Source: Ruminococcus sp. (GTDB lineage Bacteria; Bacillota; Clostridia; Lachnospirales; Lachnospiraceae). Taken from it: a stretch of 49,297 bases of DNA. A model generated the notes under the pieces. It saw only the letters and a list, made by a program, of their open reading frames with translations, had not been told where the DNA came from and ran no database searches. Of the stretch, positions 9,403 through 17,456 are shown piece after piece. How positions within the stretch are numbered: the first letter of the stretch is position 1; each line of letters begins with the position of its first letter. The DNA is taken from assembly GCA_013911065.1 (NCBI GenBank), contig JACERV010000038.1:1-49297 (forward strand), written 5' to 3'. A program made the translations under genes and the position numbers.

Positions 9403-9665
9403 ATATAATAGGAAACTGCTTTTGCTATTATATAAAAACCCTCCGGGAGATGCGCACTGCGGCGTAAGTGGTAGATGTCGCTACGCGACCGCCGCAGGCG
9501 CAAGAGTTTACGAAGCAAACTCTTTTTTATATAACAGGAAACTGCTTTTGCTATTATATAAAAAACCCTCCGGGGATCACACTGTGGCGGCAAAGAAGGT
9601 GTTGCTATCGCAACCCGCCACAGGCGGAGAATCTCGCAAACGAGATTCTTTCTCGAGTTCGGGAA
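9399..9665. repeat. Two composite hairpin repeats in the thiamine operon leader
   Basis: Two copies of a composite unit lie in tandem. Each starts with an AT-rich hairpin (TATATAA[T/C]AG, loop GAAACTGCTTTTG, CTATTATATA; 9401-9436 and 9524-9567), then CCCTCCGG, then a GC-rich hairpin built from GCGGC/GCCGC or TGTGGCGG/CCGCCACA, then a terminator-like hairpin (AGAGTTT...AAACTCTTTTTT, and AGAATCTCG...CGAGATTCTTTC). The short open frames here are by-products of the palindromes. The unit sits between the riboswitch terminator and the first importer gene. Confidence 0.75.
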
Positions 9666-9706
9666 GCTTATTCATTCAAAAAATATAAAAACGAGGAGGA
9701 AGAAAC

Positions 9707-10003
9707 ATGAATGCAAGTGTAGCAATCCAGACACTGCCGGAGGCGGCAAATGATGAAGAGTTAATCCGTATAGTAGATGAGGTGATAGCCTATATTAAAA
9801 GTACCGGGTTAAATTGTTATGTAGGACCATTTGAAACAGCAATTGAAGGAGATTATGATGAACTGATGGACATTATCAAGGAGTGCCAGCATATTGCTAT
9901 CCGCGCAGGTGCACCATCAGTGGCGGCTTACATCAAAGTGACGTACAAGCCGGAAGGAGATGTGCTTACCATTGAAAAGAAAGTTACAAAACACCACCAG
10001 TAA
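9707..10003 (+). CDS. Thiamine-binding protein, MTH1187/YkoF-like family
   Basis: A 98-residue protein of the MTH1187 family (formerly DUF77), small ferredoxin-like proteins that bind thiamine or related pyrimidines. Recognisable features are the N-terminal beta strand (VAIQTLP), the segment GLNCYVGPFETAIEGDYDELM and IAIRAGAPSVAAYIKVTY. It has a strong GAGGAGGAAGAAAC ribosome binding site and is the first gene behind the TPP riboswitch. A thiamine-linked role is established for the family; an accessory role for the following ABC importer is inferred from position. Confidence 0.85.
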   Translation: MNASVAIQTLPEAANDEELIRIVDEVIAYIKSTGLNCYVGPFETAIEGDYDELMDIIKECQHIAIRAGAPSVAAYIKVTYKPEGDVLTIEKKVTKHHQ

Positions 10004-10808
10004 ACGAGAACGGAAAAGGATACAAGGGGGTAGGGGCCAGGAGCAGTTTTCCAGAAAAAGTTATGCCGGTGAAAAAGTATGGCCGGTGCTGACCATAATC
10101 ATAATATTGGGAATCTGGCAGACAGCAAGCAGTACCGGAATGGTTCCCAGGTTTATGCTGCCGTCACCCATTGATGTAGCCAAAGCCTTTATTATAGACT
10201 TTCCACTTTTGATGAGCAATGCAAAAGTAACCCTTCTGGAAGCGTTTATCGGACTTGGAATGGGCGTGGCAGTAGGTTTTTTGATGGCGGTGCTGATGGA
10301 CCGGTTTGAGAAAATGTACCAGGCATTTTATCCGTTGATTGTACTGACACAAACAGTACCTACGGTTGCCATTGCACCTCTTTTGGTGCTGTGGTTTGGA
10401 TATGAAATGCTGCCGAAAGTCATTTTGATTGTCATTGTGACATTTTTCCCGGTCACAGTAAGTCTGCTGGATGGTTTTAAGTCTGCGGACAGAGATACTG
10501 TCAATCTGCTGCGCTCTATGGGTGCGTCTAAGGTACAGATTTTTTGGTTTGTTAAGTTTCCGGGTTCTTTAGGGCAGTTTTTTGCCAGTCTGAGAATTTC
10601 AGTTTCCTATGCAGTTGTGGGAGCTGTAATTGCAGAATGGCTTGGAGGTTTCAGTGGACTGGGTGTTTACATGACAAGAGTGAAGAAGGCATTTTCATTT
10701 GATAAAATGTTTGCAGTAATTTTTTTAATATCCGTTATCAGCCTGCTTCTGATGGGAGCTGTGAATTTATTGCAGAAGAAATGTATGCCTTGGGAGGAGA
10801 GAGAATAA
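9960..10808 (+). CDS. thiX: ABC importer permease, ThiX-like (pyrimidine/thiamine precursor)
   Basis: A permease of the SsuC/TauC/ThiX group, up to 282 residues, with about six membrane helices and the EAA-type loop LLRSMGASKVQIFWFVKFPGS. The only ATG upstream of the membrane domain, at 9960, lies inside the preceding gene and has AGGAG immediately adjacent to it, which is poor spacing. The first clearly homologous residues begin around position 41 (VWPVLTIIIILG). The true start may therefore be a non-canonical codon after 10020, near AAGGGGGTAGGGG. It belongs with the binding protein and ATPase that follow. Confidence 0.88.
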   Translation: MCLPLKRKLQNTTSKRERKRIQGGRGQEQFSRKSYAGEKVWPVLTIIIILGIWQTASSTGMVPRFMLPSPIDVAKAFIIDFPLLMSNAKVTLLEAFIGLGMGVAVGFLMAVLMDRFEKMYQAFYPLIVLTQTVPTVAIAPLLVLWFGYEMLPKVILIVIVTFFPVTVSLLDGFKSADRDTVNLLRSMGASKVQIFWFVKFPGSLGQFFASLRISVSYAVVGAVIAEWLGGFSGLGVYMTRVKKAFSFDKMFAVIFLISVISLLLMGAVNLLQKKCMPWEERE

Positions 10809-11822
10809 ATGAAAAAAAGAATATTTGCATTCTGGCTGGCGGCTGTTTTGGCAGCCGGAGTAATTGGATGCGGTGCGAAAGAAGAGAAAACAGATACAGA
10901 GGGCGGACAAGATAAGGAACTGAAAAAAGTTACGTTTGTGCTGGACTGGACTCCCAACACGAACCATACGGGAATTTATGTGGCAAAAGAGAAGGGATAT
11001 TTTGCAGATGCGGGGCTGGAGGTAGAGATTGTACAGCCTCCGGAGGACGGTGCAGAAGTATTGGTAGGTTCTGAAAAGGCCCAGTTTGGAATTTCTTTTC
11101 AGGATAGTATGATGCCTGCGATTTCAGGAGATAATTCCTTGCCTGTAGAGGCCGTGGCCGCCGTCTTACAGCACAACACATCAGGGATTATTTCCCGTAA
11201 AGGGGAAGGCATGGACAGGCCGAAGGGGCTGGAGGGTAAAAAGTATGCTACCTGGGATCTGGATTTAGAAAAGGCAATGATGAAAAATGTGGTAGAAGAG
11301 GATGAAGGAGATTTCAGTAAAGTCGAGTTAATTCCAAGTATGGTGACGGATGAGGTGTCAGCGCTGGAAAGCAAATCTGTGGATGCAATCTGGATTTTCT
11401 ACGGATGGGCAGGAATTGCCACGGAAGTAGCGGGATTAGAAACAGACTATTTTGCCTTTAAAGATATAAACAGCGCATTTGATTTCTATACTCCGGTTAT
11501 CATTGGAAATAGTGACTGGATGAAGAAGAACCCGGATACAGCAAAAGCCTTTCTTTCTGCGGCTAAAAAAGGTTATGAGTTTGCAATTAAGAACCCCGAG
11601 GAAGCAGCGGATATTTTATGTGAGGCATCTCCTGAATTGGATAAAGAGCTGGTTTTGGCCAGCCAGGAGTATATGAAGGGGCAATACAAAGCTGAGGCAG
11701 AGCAGTGGGGATACATAGATCCCAAAAGATGGAATGCTTTCTATCAATGGGTGAATGAAAACGGGCTGTCTCCTGCAGAGATACCTGATAATACAGGATT
11801 TACCAATGAGTATCTGGAATAA
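10809..11822 (+). CDS. thiY: ABC importer substrate-binding lipoprotein, ThiY/NMT1-like
   Basis: A 337-residue secreted binding protein of the NMT1/THI5-like family. It has a short signal peptide ending in a lipobox (AAGVIGC, Cys at about 21), so it should be a lipoprotein. The motif FVLDWTPNTNHTGIYVAKEKGYF and the GSEKAQFGISFQD segment are typical of ThiY proteins, which bind formylaminopyrimidine or HMP-type thiamine precursors. It starts directly after the permease stop and is followed by the ATPase. TPP riboswitch control supports the thiamine-precursor substrate. Confidence 0.9.
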   Translation: MKKRIFAFWLAAVLAAGVIGCGAKEEKTDTEGGQDKELKKVTFVLDWTPNTNHTGIYVAKEKGYFADAGLEVEIVQPPEDGAEVLVGSEKAQFGISFQDSMMPAISGDNSLPVEAVAAVLQHNTSGIISRKGEGMDRPKGLEGKKYATWDLDLEKAMMKNVVEEDEGDFSKVELIPSMVTDEVSALESKSVDAIWIFYGWAGIATEVAGLETDYFAFKDINSAFDFYTPVIIGNSDWMKKNPDTAKAFLSAAKKGYEFAIKNPEEAADILCEASPELDKELVLASQEYMKGQYKAEAEQWGYIDPKRWNAFYQWVNENGLSPAEIPDNTGFTNEYLE

Positions 11823-11833
11823 GGAGCAAAAGA

Positions 11834-12568
11834 ATGGCAGAACTGATTGTAACGGATGTGACTCTTTCTTATGAGAACCGGCATGTAATAGAAGATATTT
11901 CCATAGAGCTGCATGAAAATGAACTGGTATGCCTTTTGGGTGCCAGCGGAGGCGGCAAAACGACCCTCTTCAATGTAATATCAGGGCTTTATACGCCGGA
12001 TACGGGAAACGTAACATTGAATGGGGAAGACATTACCGGGCAGCCGGGACATATCAGCTATATGCTGCAAAAGGATCTGCTTCTGCCTTACCGGACGATT
12101 GAAGACAATGTTGCGCTCCCTTTATTGCTGAAGGGGGAAAAAAAGCGCTCTGCAAGAGAAAAGGTAAATGCTTATTTTGAAGAGTTTGGACTCCAGGATA
12201 CCCAGAAGAAGTACCCTCATCAGCTATCCGGGGGAATGCGCCAGAGGGCGGCCCTGCTTAGGACCTATATGTTTTCCAGAGATGTTGCATTGCTTGATGA
12301 GCCCTTTAGTGCGCTGGATACTTTAACGAAAAGTGATATGCACCGGTGGTATCTGGACGTGATGGATAAGATTCAATTATCTACGTTGTTCATTACACAT
12401 GATATTGATGAAGCCATTCTATTGTCAGACAGGATTTATCTTCTGACAGGGATACCGGGAAGAATCACAGACGAAATCATTATCCGGGAGCCAAAACCCA
12501 GACGTAAGGACTTTCACATGTCCAGGGAATTCCTGGAATATAAAAAAAGAATTATAGAGAAATTATAA
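11834..12568 (+). CDS. thiZ: ABC importer ATPase, ThiZ-like
   Basis: A 244-residue ATPase of the SsuB/TauB/ThiZ group. It has Walker A (GASGGGKTT), Q-loop (MLQKDLLLPYRTIEDN), signature (LSGGMRQR), Walker B (VALLDEPFSALD) and H-loop (FITHDIDEA). AAGGAGCAAAAGA precedes the ATG and the gene lies 11 bases after the binding protein. It energises uptake of the pyrimidine moiety of thiamine together with the two genes before it. It is the last gene of the operon; a terminator follows at 12578. Confidence 0.92.
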   Translation: MAELIVTDVTLSYENRHVIEDISIELHENELVCLLGASGGGKTTLFNVISGLYTPDTGNVTLNGEDITGQPGHISYMLQKDLLLPYRTIEDNVALPLLLKGEKKRSAREKVNAYFEEFGLQDTQKKYPHQLSGGMRQRAALLRTYMFSRDVALLDEPFSALDTLTKSDMHRWYLDVMDKIQLSTLFITHDIDEAILLSDRIYLLTGIPGRITDEIIIREPKPRRKDFHMSREFLEYKKRIIEKL

Positions 12569-12577
12569 ATGGAGATT

Positions 12578-12630
12578 GAGCTGCTGCAAATTGACTTGTT
12601 TTTGGTCAAGGTGCGCAGCTCCTTTTTACT
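12578..12630 (+). terminator. Terminator of the thiamine importer operon
   Basis: GAGCTGC(TGC)AAATTGAC...GGTCAAGGTGCGCAGCTC forms a long, slightly imperfect hairpin followed by CTTTTTACTTT. Confidence 0.75.
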
Positions 12631-12679
12631 TTAGATTTGCAACAGTCCTCTTCTCTCTACCCCTTGGTTTTCCGTAGTA

Positions 12680-12760
12680 TTTACGAAATCTTAGCGTAAA
12701 TTTAACATGCCTTATATATGTAATAACAAGATTGAATTTGTGTTAAATCTGTGTTAGAAT
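12680..12760 (+). promoter_or_regulatory. Promoter with possible Pho-box-like repeats before the phosphate transporter
   Basis: TTGAAT (12732-12737), a 17-base spacer and TAGAAT (12755-12760) make a good promoter. Upstream, the hexamers TTTACG (12680), TTAGCG (12691), TTAACA (12702) and TATATA (12713) recur every 11 bases. That is the spacing of PhoP boxes in Firmicutes (TTAACA-like repeats), although only one hexamer is a perfect match. Control by phosphate is therefore a guess. Confidence 0.5.
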
Positions 12761-12835
12761 CAGAAAGTTAAAATGCAACATTTGAGTGCATTGATTTTAC
12801 TTGCCATGGGCAGAACTATCGGAGGATAAGGAACT

Positions 12836-13450
12836 ATGAAGACAAAACCAGATAAAATAATGAGTCTGATGCTTGATCTTGCGCAGAATATGAAAGAATG
12901 CGGAGAGTATTTCAGTAAATTCAACATTGAATCTCCATCAGATTTGAAAGTTTTTTCTGAAAAGGTGAAAGATTTTGAGAGTAATGGGGACACAATTTTA
13001 CATAAGATTAATGTGGAGCTTAACCGTGCGTTTATTACCTCCATTGATCCAGAAGATATTCTGACTCTGGCCGAAAAAATGGATGATGTTGTGGATTGTA
13101 TTGAAGAGGCGGCAGCTTATTTTTATATGTACCGCCTGACAGATATAGATGATTATATGTCGGAGTTCAGAACTCATATCGGAACCTGTACTGGGGAGCT
13201 GTATTTTGCAATTGATTTTCTTGTCAAAAAGCAGTTGAAAAGTATCAGAGAGCATACGATTCACGTCAAGACAAATGAAGAAGAGTGTGATACGCTGGAG
13301 CGTAAAGCTATTCGGAATCTATTTAAGAAATATACGGACCCAATTAAGATTATTCAGTATAAAGATTTGTATGAAGTGCTGGAGAATACAGTGGATGCCT
13401 GTCAGATTGTTGCCAAGGTACTGGATCTCGTTATCATGAAGAACATGTAG
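12836..13450 (+). CDS. DUF47/PhoU-like protein, Pit accessory
   Basis: A 204-residue all-helical protein of the DUF47 (Pit accessory/PhoU-related) family. Typical motifs are the helix around FSEKVKDFESNGDTILHKI, HxxxxxLNRAFITSIDPEDILTLAEKMDDVVD in the first half and EEECDTLERKAIRNLF in the second. GGAGGATAAGGAACT precedes the ATG. It lies 13 bases before the Pit transporter gene; such pairs are the rule, and the DUF47 protein is thought to control the transporter. Cytoplasmic. Confidence 0.92.
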   Translation: MKTKPDKIMSLMLDLAQNMKECGEYFSKFNIESPSDLKVFSEKVKDFESNGDTILHKINVELNRAFITSIDPEDILTLAEKMDDVVDCIEEAAAYFYMYRLTDIDDYMSEFRTHIGTCTGELYFAIDFLVKKQLKSIREHTIHVKTNEEECDTLERKAIRNLFKKYTDPIKIIQYKDLYEVLENTVDACQIVAKVLDLVIMKNM

Positions 13451-13463
13451 GGGGCAGCAGATA

Positions 13464-14450
13464 ATGGCTATTGTTATTTTGATTGTACTTCTGGCATTGA
13501 TCTTTGACTTTATCAATGGCTTTCATGATACAGCTAATGCGATTGCAACAGCCGTATCCACTAAGGCCATGACCTTAAAAAAGGCAATCCTCATTGCTGC
13601 AGTTATGAACTTTTTGGGGGCAATTGTCTCTACAAATGTAGCACAGACAATTGCGAAAGATATTGTAGATTTGGGGCACATTTCAAATGGCTCTATGGTT
13701 ATGATTGCCGCGATTCTTTCCGCAATCATCTGGAATCTGCTTACCTGGTATTTAGGCATTCCGAGTAGTTCTTCCCACGCACTGATTGGCTCTCTGGCAG
13801 GCGCAGCACTGGCAGATGCAGGTGCTTCCGCTGTTAAGATGGGGGGATTAGGAAAAGTAGTTCTGTTTTTGATTATCTCTCCAGTTTTAGCCCTGACAGT
13901 TGGTTACATAATATTTTCCCTTTTTAAGGTGGTATTTAAAAAAGCGAATTTAGGAAAGGCAAATTTTGTTTTCCGCAGGCTGCAGATAGTAACTGCCGCA
14001 ATTCAGGCATTTTCACATGGAACAAATGATGCCCAAAAGTCTATGGGTATTATTACAATGGCTTTGGTTACACATGGTTATCTTAGTGAAATGGTCATTC
14101 CCCGCTGGGTACAGCTTGCCTGTGCACTGGCGATGGCATTGGGAACCTCAATCGGGGGATGGCGCATCATTAAAACAGTAGGTACGCAGATAATGAAGCT
14201 GAAACCTGTAAATGCAGTGGCAGCAGATTTTTCATCTGCACTGGTCATCCAGGCCGCTACCCACTTTGGAATGCCTGTCAGCACAACTCATGTTATTTCT
14301 TCTTCTATCATGGGAGTGGGTGCAGCGAAGCGGATTAAAGGTGTAAAGTGGAGCACTGCTCAGAAGATGGTAACTGCATGGTTTACAACGATTCCGATTA
14401 CAATTATCATATCTTCCGGAATCTTTACGATATTTAAGTTATTCTTATAG
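13464..14450 (+). CDS. pit: Low-affinity inorganic phosphate transporter, Pit family
   Basis: A 328-residue membrane protein of the PiT family, which moves phosphate (often as a metal-phosphate complex) with protons or sodium. The two inverted signature repeats are present: FINGFHDTANAIATAVSTKAM near the start and FSHGTNDAQKSMGIITMAL in the second half, plus the GIPSSSSHALIGSLAGA and GMPVSTTHVISSSIMGVG motifs. It is somewhat shorter than E. coli PitA, as usual in Clostridia. It is co-transcribed with the DUF47 gene, and a terminator follows. Confidence 0.95.
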   Translation: MAIVILIVLLALIFDFINGFHDTANAIATAVSTKAMTLKKAILIAAVMNFLGAIVSTNVAQTIAKDIVDLGHISNGSMVMIAAILSAIIWNLLTWYLGIPSSSSHALIGSLAGAALADAGASAVKMGGLGKVVLFLIISPVLALTVGYIIFSLFKVVFKKANLGKANFVFRRLQIVTAAIQAFSHGTNDAQKSMGIITMALVTHGYLSEMVIPRWVQLACALAMALGTSIGGWRIIKTVGTQIMKLKPVNAVAADFSSALVIQAATHFGMPVSTTHVISSSIMGVGAAKRIKGVKWSTAQKMVTAWFTTIPITIIISSGIFTIFKLFL

Positions 14451-14473
14451 AAAATAATTAGGGGAATTAAAGA

Positions 14474-14506
14474 GGGTAAAGCCATTCTTTTCGGCTTTAC
14501 CCTTTC
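14474..14506 (+). terminator. Terminator after pit
   Basis: GGGTAAAGCC, loop ATTCTTTTC, GGCTTTACCC, then TTTCT. A perfect 10-bp stem. Confidence 0.88.
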
Positions 14507-14537
14507 TCTATATAAAATATTAAATTTACCCGATTTC

Positions 14538-15548
14538 TTACAGCAGGTGTATCCCGTTCTCCAAAGCCCTGTTCAATACATCTTCCGGCCAGAGAGAAGA
14601 CTGTACCTCACCGATATGTGCTTTACGCAGGTAATACATACAAATTCTGGATTGCCCGATTCCGCCGCCTACAGTATAAGGCAGCTCCCCGTCAAGCAGT
14701 GACTTCTGAAAAGGCAGGTTTGCTCTATCTTCACAGCCGGCAAGTTTTAATTGTTTTTTTAATGCTTCCTCATCTACACGAATGCCCATAGAAGAAAGCT
14801 CCAGCGCAATATCCAGAACAGGATAGTATACGATAATATCTCCGTTCAGCTCCCAGTCATCATAGTCCGGTGCACGCCCGTCGTGTTTCTCGCCGGAAGC
14901 AAGGGTCTTTCCAATCTGAGAAATAAAAACAGCTCCTTTGGCTTTTGCAATACGGTGCTCTCTTTCTTTCGGTGTTTTGTCCGGAAACATTTCCTCCAGC
15001 TCCTGAGTAGTAATAAAGAAAATATCGTCGGGAAGCAGGGGTTCTATATAATTGTAGCGTCTGGATATGTAATCCTCAGTTTCCTTCAAAGCGCTGTATA
15101 CTTTGCGGACAGTATATTCCAGTGTTTCTGCGTTGCGTTCTTCCTTTGATATGATTTTTTCCCAGTCCCATTGGTCCACATATAAGGAATGGATGTTGTC
15201 CGTATCCTCATCCCGCCGGATAGCGCTCATATCTGTATATAGCCCTTCTCCTGAGTGAAAACTATAGTTCTTCAATGCATAACGCTTCCATTTTGCCAGA
15301 GAGTGTACAATCTCGGCAACTGCATCATCCTGCTCTTTAATTCCGAAGGACACAGGGCGTTCCACTCCGTTCAAGTTATCATTCAAACCTGATTCGGGGC
15401 GTACAAACAAAGGTGCAGATACACGGGTCAAATGAAGTGCCTTAGACAGGGAACGCTCAAAGTAATCCTTGATTTCCTTAATGGCAACCTCAGTTTCCCG
15501 TATAGTAAGGGGAGTGCAGTACCCCTGGGGAATTGTCAATTGTTCCAT
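14538..15548 (-). CDS. asnA: Aspartate--ammonia ligase (asparagine synthetase A)
   Basis: A 336-residue protein of full AsnA length. It makes asparagine from aspartate, ammonia and ATP. Class-II-synthetase-like motifs include LHLTRVSAPLFVRPESGLNDNL, the segment around SLYVDQWDWEK, and TVGGGIGQSRICMYYLRKAHIGEVQ near the end. AAAAGGAG precedes its ATG on the minus strand and TATAAT lies at 15575-15580 (minus strand). No T-box leader is seen upstream, although T-boxes are common before asparagine genes in Firmicutes. It is a single-gene unit convergent with pit. Confidence 0.96.
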   Translation of the reverse strand: MEQLTIPQGYCTPLTIRETEVAIKEIKDYFERSLSKALHLTRVSAPLFVRPESGLNDNLNGVERPVSFGIKEQDDAVAEIVHSLAKWKRYALKNYSFHSGEGLYTDMSAIRRDEDTDNIHSLYVDQWDWEKIISKEERNAETLEYTVRKVYSALKETEDYISRRYNYIEPLLPDDIFFITTQELEEMFPDKTPKEREHRIAKAKGAVFISQIGKTLASGEKHDGRAPDYDDWELNGDIIVYYPVLDIALELSSMGIRVDEEALKKQLKLAGCEDRANLPFQKSLLDGELPYTVGGGIGQSRICMYYLRKAHIGEVQSSLWPEDVLNRALENGIHLL

Positions 15549-15660
15549 AATGTAAACTCCTTTTATTTTTCTATATTATAGTGCATCTGTCTTATTCAAC
15601 ATTCTTATTTTACAGTTTTGAAGGAAAGAAGTCAATGTCCGTGTTTCAGCCAATTTTCAT

Positions 15661-15706
15661 GTTGCAGTTCAGCTATGTATAATCGGGCTTGTGTCTGGAC
15701 TGTAAC
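15661..15706. repeat. Short copy of the GTTAC-GTTCA-bounded palindromic repeat
   Basis: GTTGCAGTTCAG at the left end and CTGGACTGTAAC at the right end form an imperfect inverted repeat around a 22-base centre. The ends match those of the copies at 27985 and 41394. Confidence 0.55.
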
Positions 15707-15755
15707 ATTTTATGGCATTTGGATTAAATTTTATTCTTTAAAGGGTTGATGTGAG

Positions 15756-15912
15756 AAAAGATATAAGGTAATGGTGATTGGGCACACCGATTGTGGAACA
15801 GAGAAACTAAGCGGTGGAGCTTTAAAGAAATCATCCGCTTATCCCTGAGACGGTAACGATTGAGGGAGGTGTCATAGATACAGAGACCGGGAGGCTGGAA
15901 CCTGCAGAGTGA
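15756..15912 (+). pseudogene. Remnant of a beta-carbonic anhydrase gene
   Basis: Two fragments in different frames read as pieces of a beta-class carbonic anhydrase. The first (from 15765) gives KVMVIGHTDCG, the zinc-site motif of that family. The second (from 15826) gives RNHPLIPETVTIEGGVIDTE and ends GRLEP at a stop at 15910. The middle of the domain (tens of residues) and the whole N-terminus are missing and the frame changes, so no functional protein is possible. The family is recognised from the two motifs; the decay is directly visible. Confidence 0.72.
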
Positions 15913-16010
15913 AAACAAGTAAGAAAATCGGCTGAATTCTGCGAAGAGAAATCAAAGAAGGTAGTTAGCAGATAATTAAAATAAAAATAATGAATAAACT
16001 AAAAAATATG

Positions 16011-16418
16011 TTGACAAGCATAGGAATGTATAGTATTATAATGATAACAAATAAAACTAAATGAACAATCAATTCAAAAGAAGAAGTAGTCTTTAAATTA
16101 AGAAGAAAATTCTTAGGAAATGAAAGTTCAAAAAGTTTTATCTTATTGGACAACAGTGAATGATAAAAGAAGAAAGATGGAGAAATAATCATAATGACGA
16201 GAAAGTTATGAGAGAAGCAAAATCTATTGAAAGGATCAGAGAATCTAAGTCCAATAGGAAAGTTTAGGAATAGGAGGTACGGACCACCAGCAACAATAAT
16301 TTAAAAATCAAATTTTAAAATCTATCGCAAGATAGAGAAAGAGGTAAAAAAGAAAATGATAGAAATATCAGAATAAGAATGGGTGTTAATCAAGTACAGA
16401 TTAGCATCCATTCTTATT
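16011..16418 (+). ncRNA. Candidate structured non-coding RNA with its own promoter and terminator
   Basis: A promoter (TTGACA 16011-16016, 17-base spacer, TATTATAAT from 16034) is followed by about 330 AG-rich bases without a credible reading frame. A terminator-type hairpin (AATAAGAATGG...CCATTCTTATT, 16372-16418) closes the unit. Between them are several hairpins: TAAGAA/TTCTTA (16099-16115), TTTTATC/GATAAAA with an inner ATTG/CAGT (16136-16168), CTATTG/CAATAG (16224-16257), GGAGGT/ACCACC (16273-16288) and TCTATC-GCAA-GATAGA with a GNRA tetraloop (16321-16336). I do not recognise the family. An Rfam search, including the raiA RNA, would be the first test. Confidence 0.6.
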
Positions 16419-16442
16419 TGTTACAGTTCAGCAACCTTTATG

Positions 16443-16471
16443 TTGTATATTTTTATGAAAATTGCTAAAAT
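16443..16471 (+). promoter_or_regulatory. Promoter for the DUF4203-like membrane protein
   Basis: TTGTAT (16443-16448), 17-base spacer, TAAAAT (16466-16471), about 110 bases before the gene start at 16579. A half copy of the GTTACAGTTCAG repeat end (16420-16435) lies just upstream. Confidence 0.5.
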
Positions 16472-16578
16472 GATATAAATGTGGGGAGAAAATATCTGAG
16501 CAGAGATGAGTGTATAACAGCAAAGCGGATTACGGGGATACTGCTTTGACTAACAGGGGACAAAGGAGAATAAATAAG

Positions 16579-17358
16579 ATGGAAGTTAGCTTGATTTTTG
16601 AAAAAATACAGGTTGAGATGAATGCGGGGTTAAATACGTTGTCAGAAAGGAGTCAGAATCTGTCTCAGTATGATATGATTACACTGGCAGTCATAACAGT
16701 GATCGGACTGTTGTTTTGTTTCTTTGGTTTGAAGATGGTCCGTATTTGGGCGGCACTGTTTGGTTTCACAGTTGGCTTTTCAGGAGGTGCATATCTGGCT
16801 GATTATTTTAATGTAAGCGATAATATTTCACTGATTATTGGGATTGTGGCAGGCTGTGTTTTAGCAGTTCTTGGAGCTAAATTCTATCTGGCAGGGGTGT
16901 TTCTTGTAAGTTGGGTTATGGGAATCATCGGCAGTGCATACTTCCTGCGGCCGGCAGACTGGGCATATGCACTGGTATGTGTGGGGATCGGCCTGGTTAT
17001 TGCCCTGCTGACATTGAAGCTTGCGGAGCCGGTTACAATGGTAATTACTGCACTTCTGGGCGGTGCAGCAGCAGGACAGGCGATTTATGGATTTCTTCCA
17101 GTGGAGATTGAAATCATACAGATAGCAGTGATAACAGTACTTGTTATTTTGGGAGTTGTTACTCAGTTCCTCATGGAATCTAAAAGGCGAAAAAGGCTTC
17201 ATTTGAAGAGAGCGGAGGAGATACGTAAAGAACATTCGGCAGCGAATGAAGTGGATAAAGCGAGGGCCGTGCTGGAAGATTTTGATAAAGAGACACCTTC
17301 CAGTCAGACGGAGGATGATGGGGATATTCAGATTCTGGATTTAGATGATGATAAGTAA
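16579..17358 (+). CDS. Multi-span membrane protein, DUF4203/TMEM198-like
   Basis: A 259-residue protein from the ATG at 16579, chosen because CAAAGGAGAATAAATAAG precedes it; the frame is open back to 16510. A short amphipathic N-terminus is followed by about seven closely packed membrane helices (residues 30-205) rich in Gly and Ala, then a charged cytoplasmic tail (KRRKRLHLKRAEEIRKEHS and an acidic end, DDGDIQILDLDDDK). The pattern resembles DUF4203/TMEM198-type proteins, whose function is unknown. It appears to be a single-gene unit. Confidence 0.7.
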   Translation: MEVSLIFEKIQVEMNAGLNTLSERSQNLSQYDMITLAVITVIGLLFCFFGLKMVRIWAALFGFTVGFSGGAYLADYFNVSDNISLIIGIVAGCVLAVLGAKFYLAGVFLVSWVMGIIGSAYFLRPADWAYALVCVGIGLVIALLTLKLAEPVTMVITALLGGAAAGQAIYGFLPVEIEIIQIAVITVLVILGVVTQFLMESKRRKRLHLKRAEEIRKEHSAANEVDKARAVLEDFDKETPSSQTEDDGDIQILDLDDDK

Positions 17359-17390
17359 AAATGGAGAAAAATGGAGAAAAAATTAATTTA

Positions 17391-17419
17391 TTGCGGGTCT
17401 TTGGACAAAGTTGTATAAT
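17391..17419 (+). promoter_or_regulatory. Promoter for the PHP-domain gene
   Basis: TTGCGG (17391-17396), 17-base spacer, TATAAT (17414-17419), about 38 bases before the start codon. Confidence 0.6.
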
Positions 17420-17456
17420 AAAGTCATAAACTAGTTCAAGTAAAGGGGGCTTGCTT

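Noticed and set aside
9422-9710. Reading frames of 60-90 codons on both strands in the thiamine leader
   Set aside because: They follow the palindromic repeats, repeat themselves on both strands and lack ribosome binding sites.
15549-15760. T-box leader upstream of asnA
   Set aside because: Neither the T-box core (AGGGTGGTACCGCG-like) nor a specifier hairpin is seen on the minus strand.
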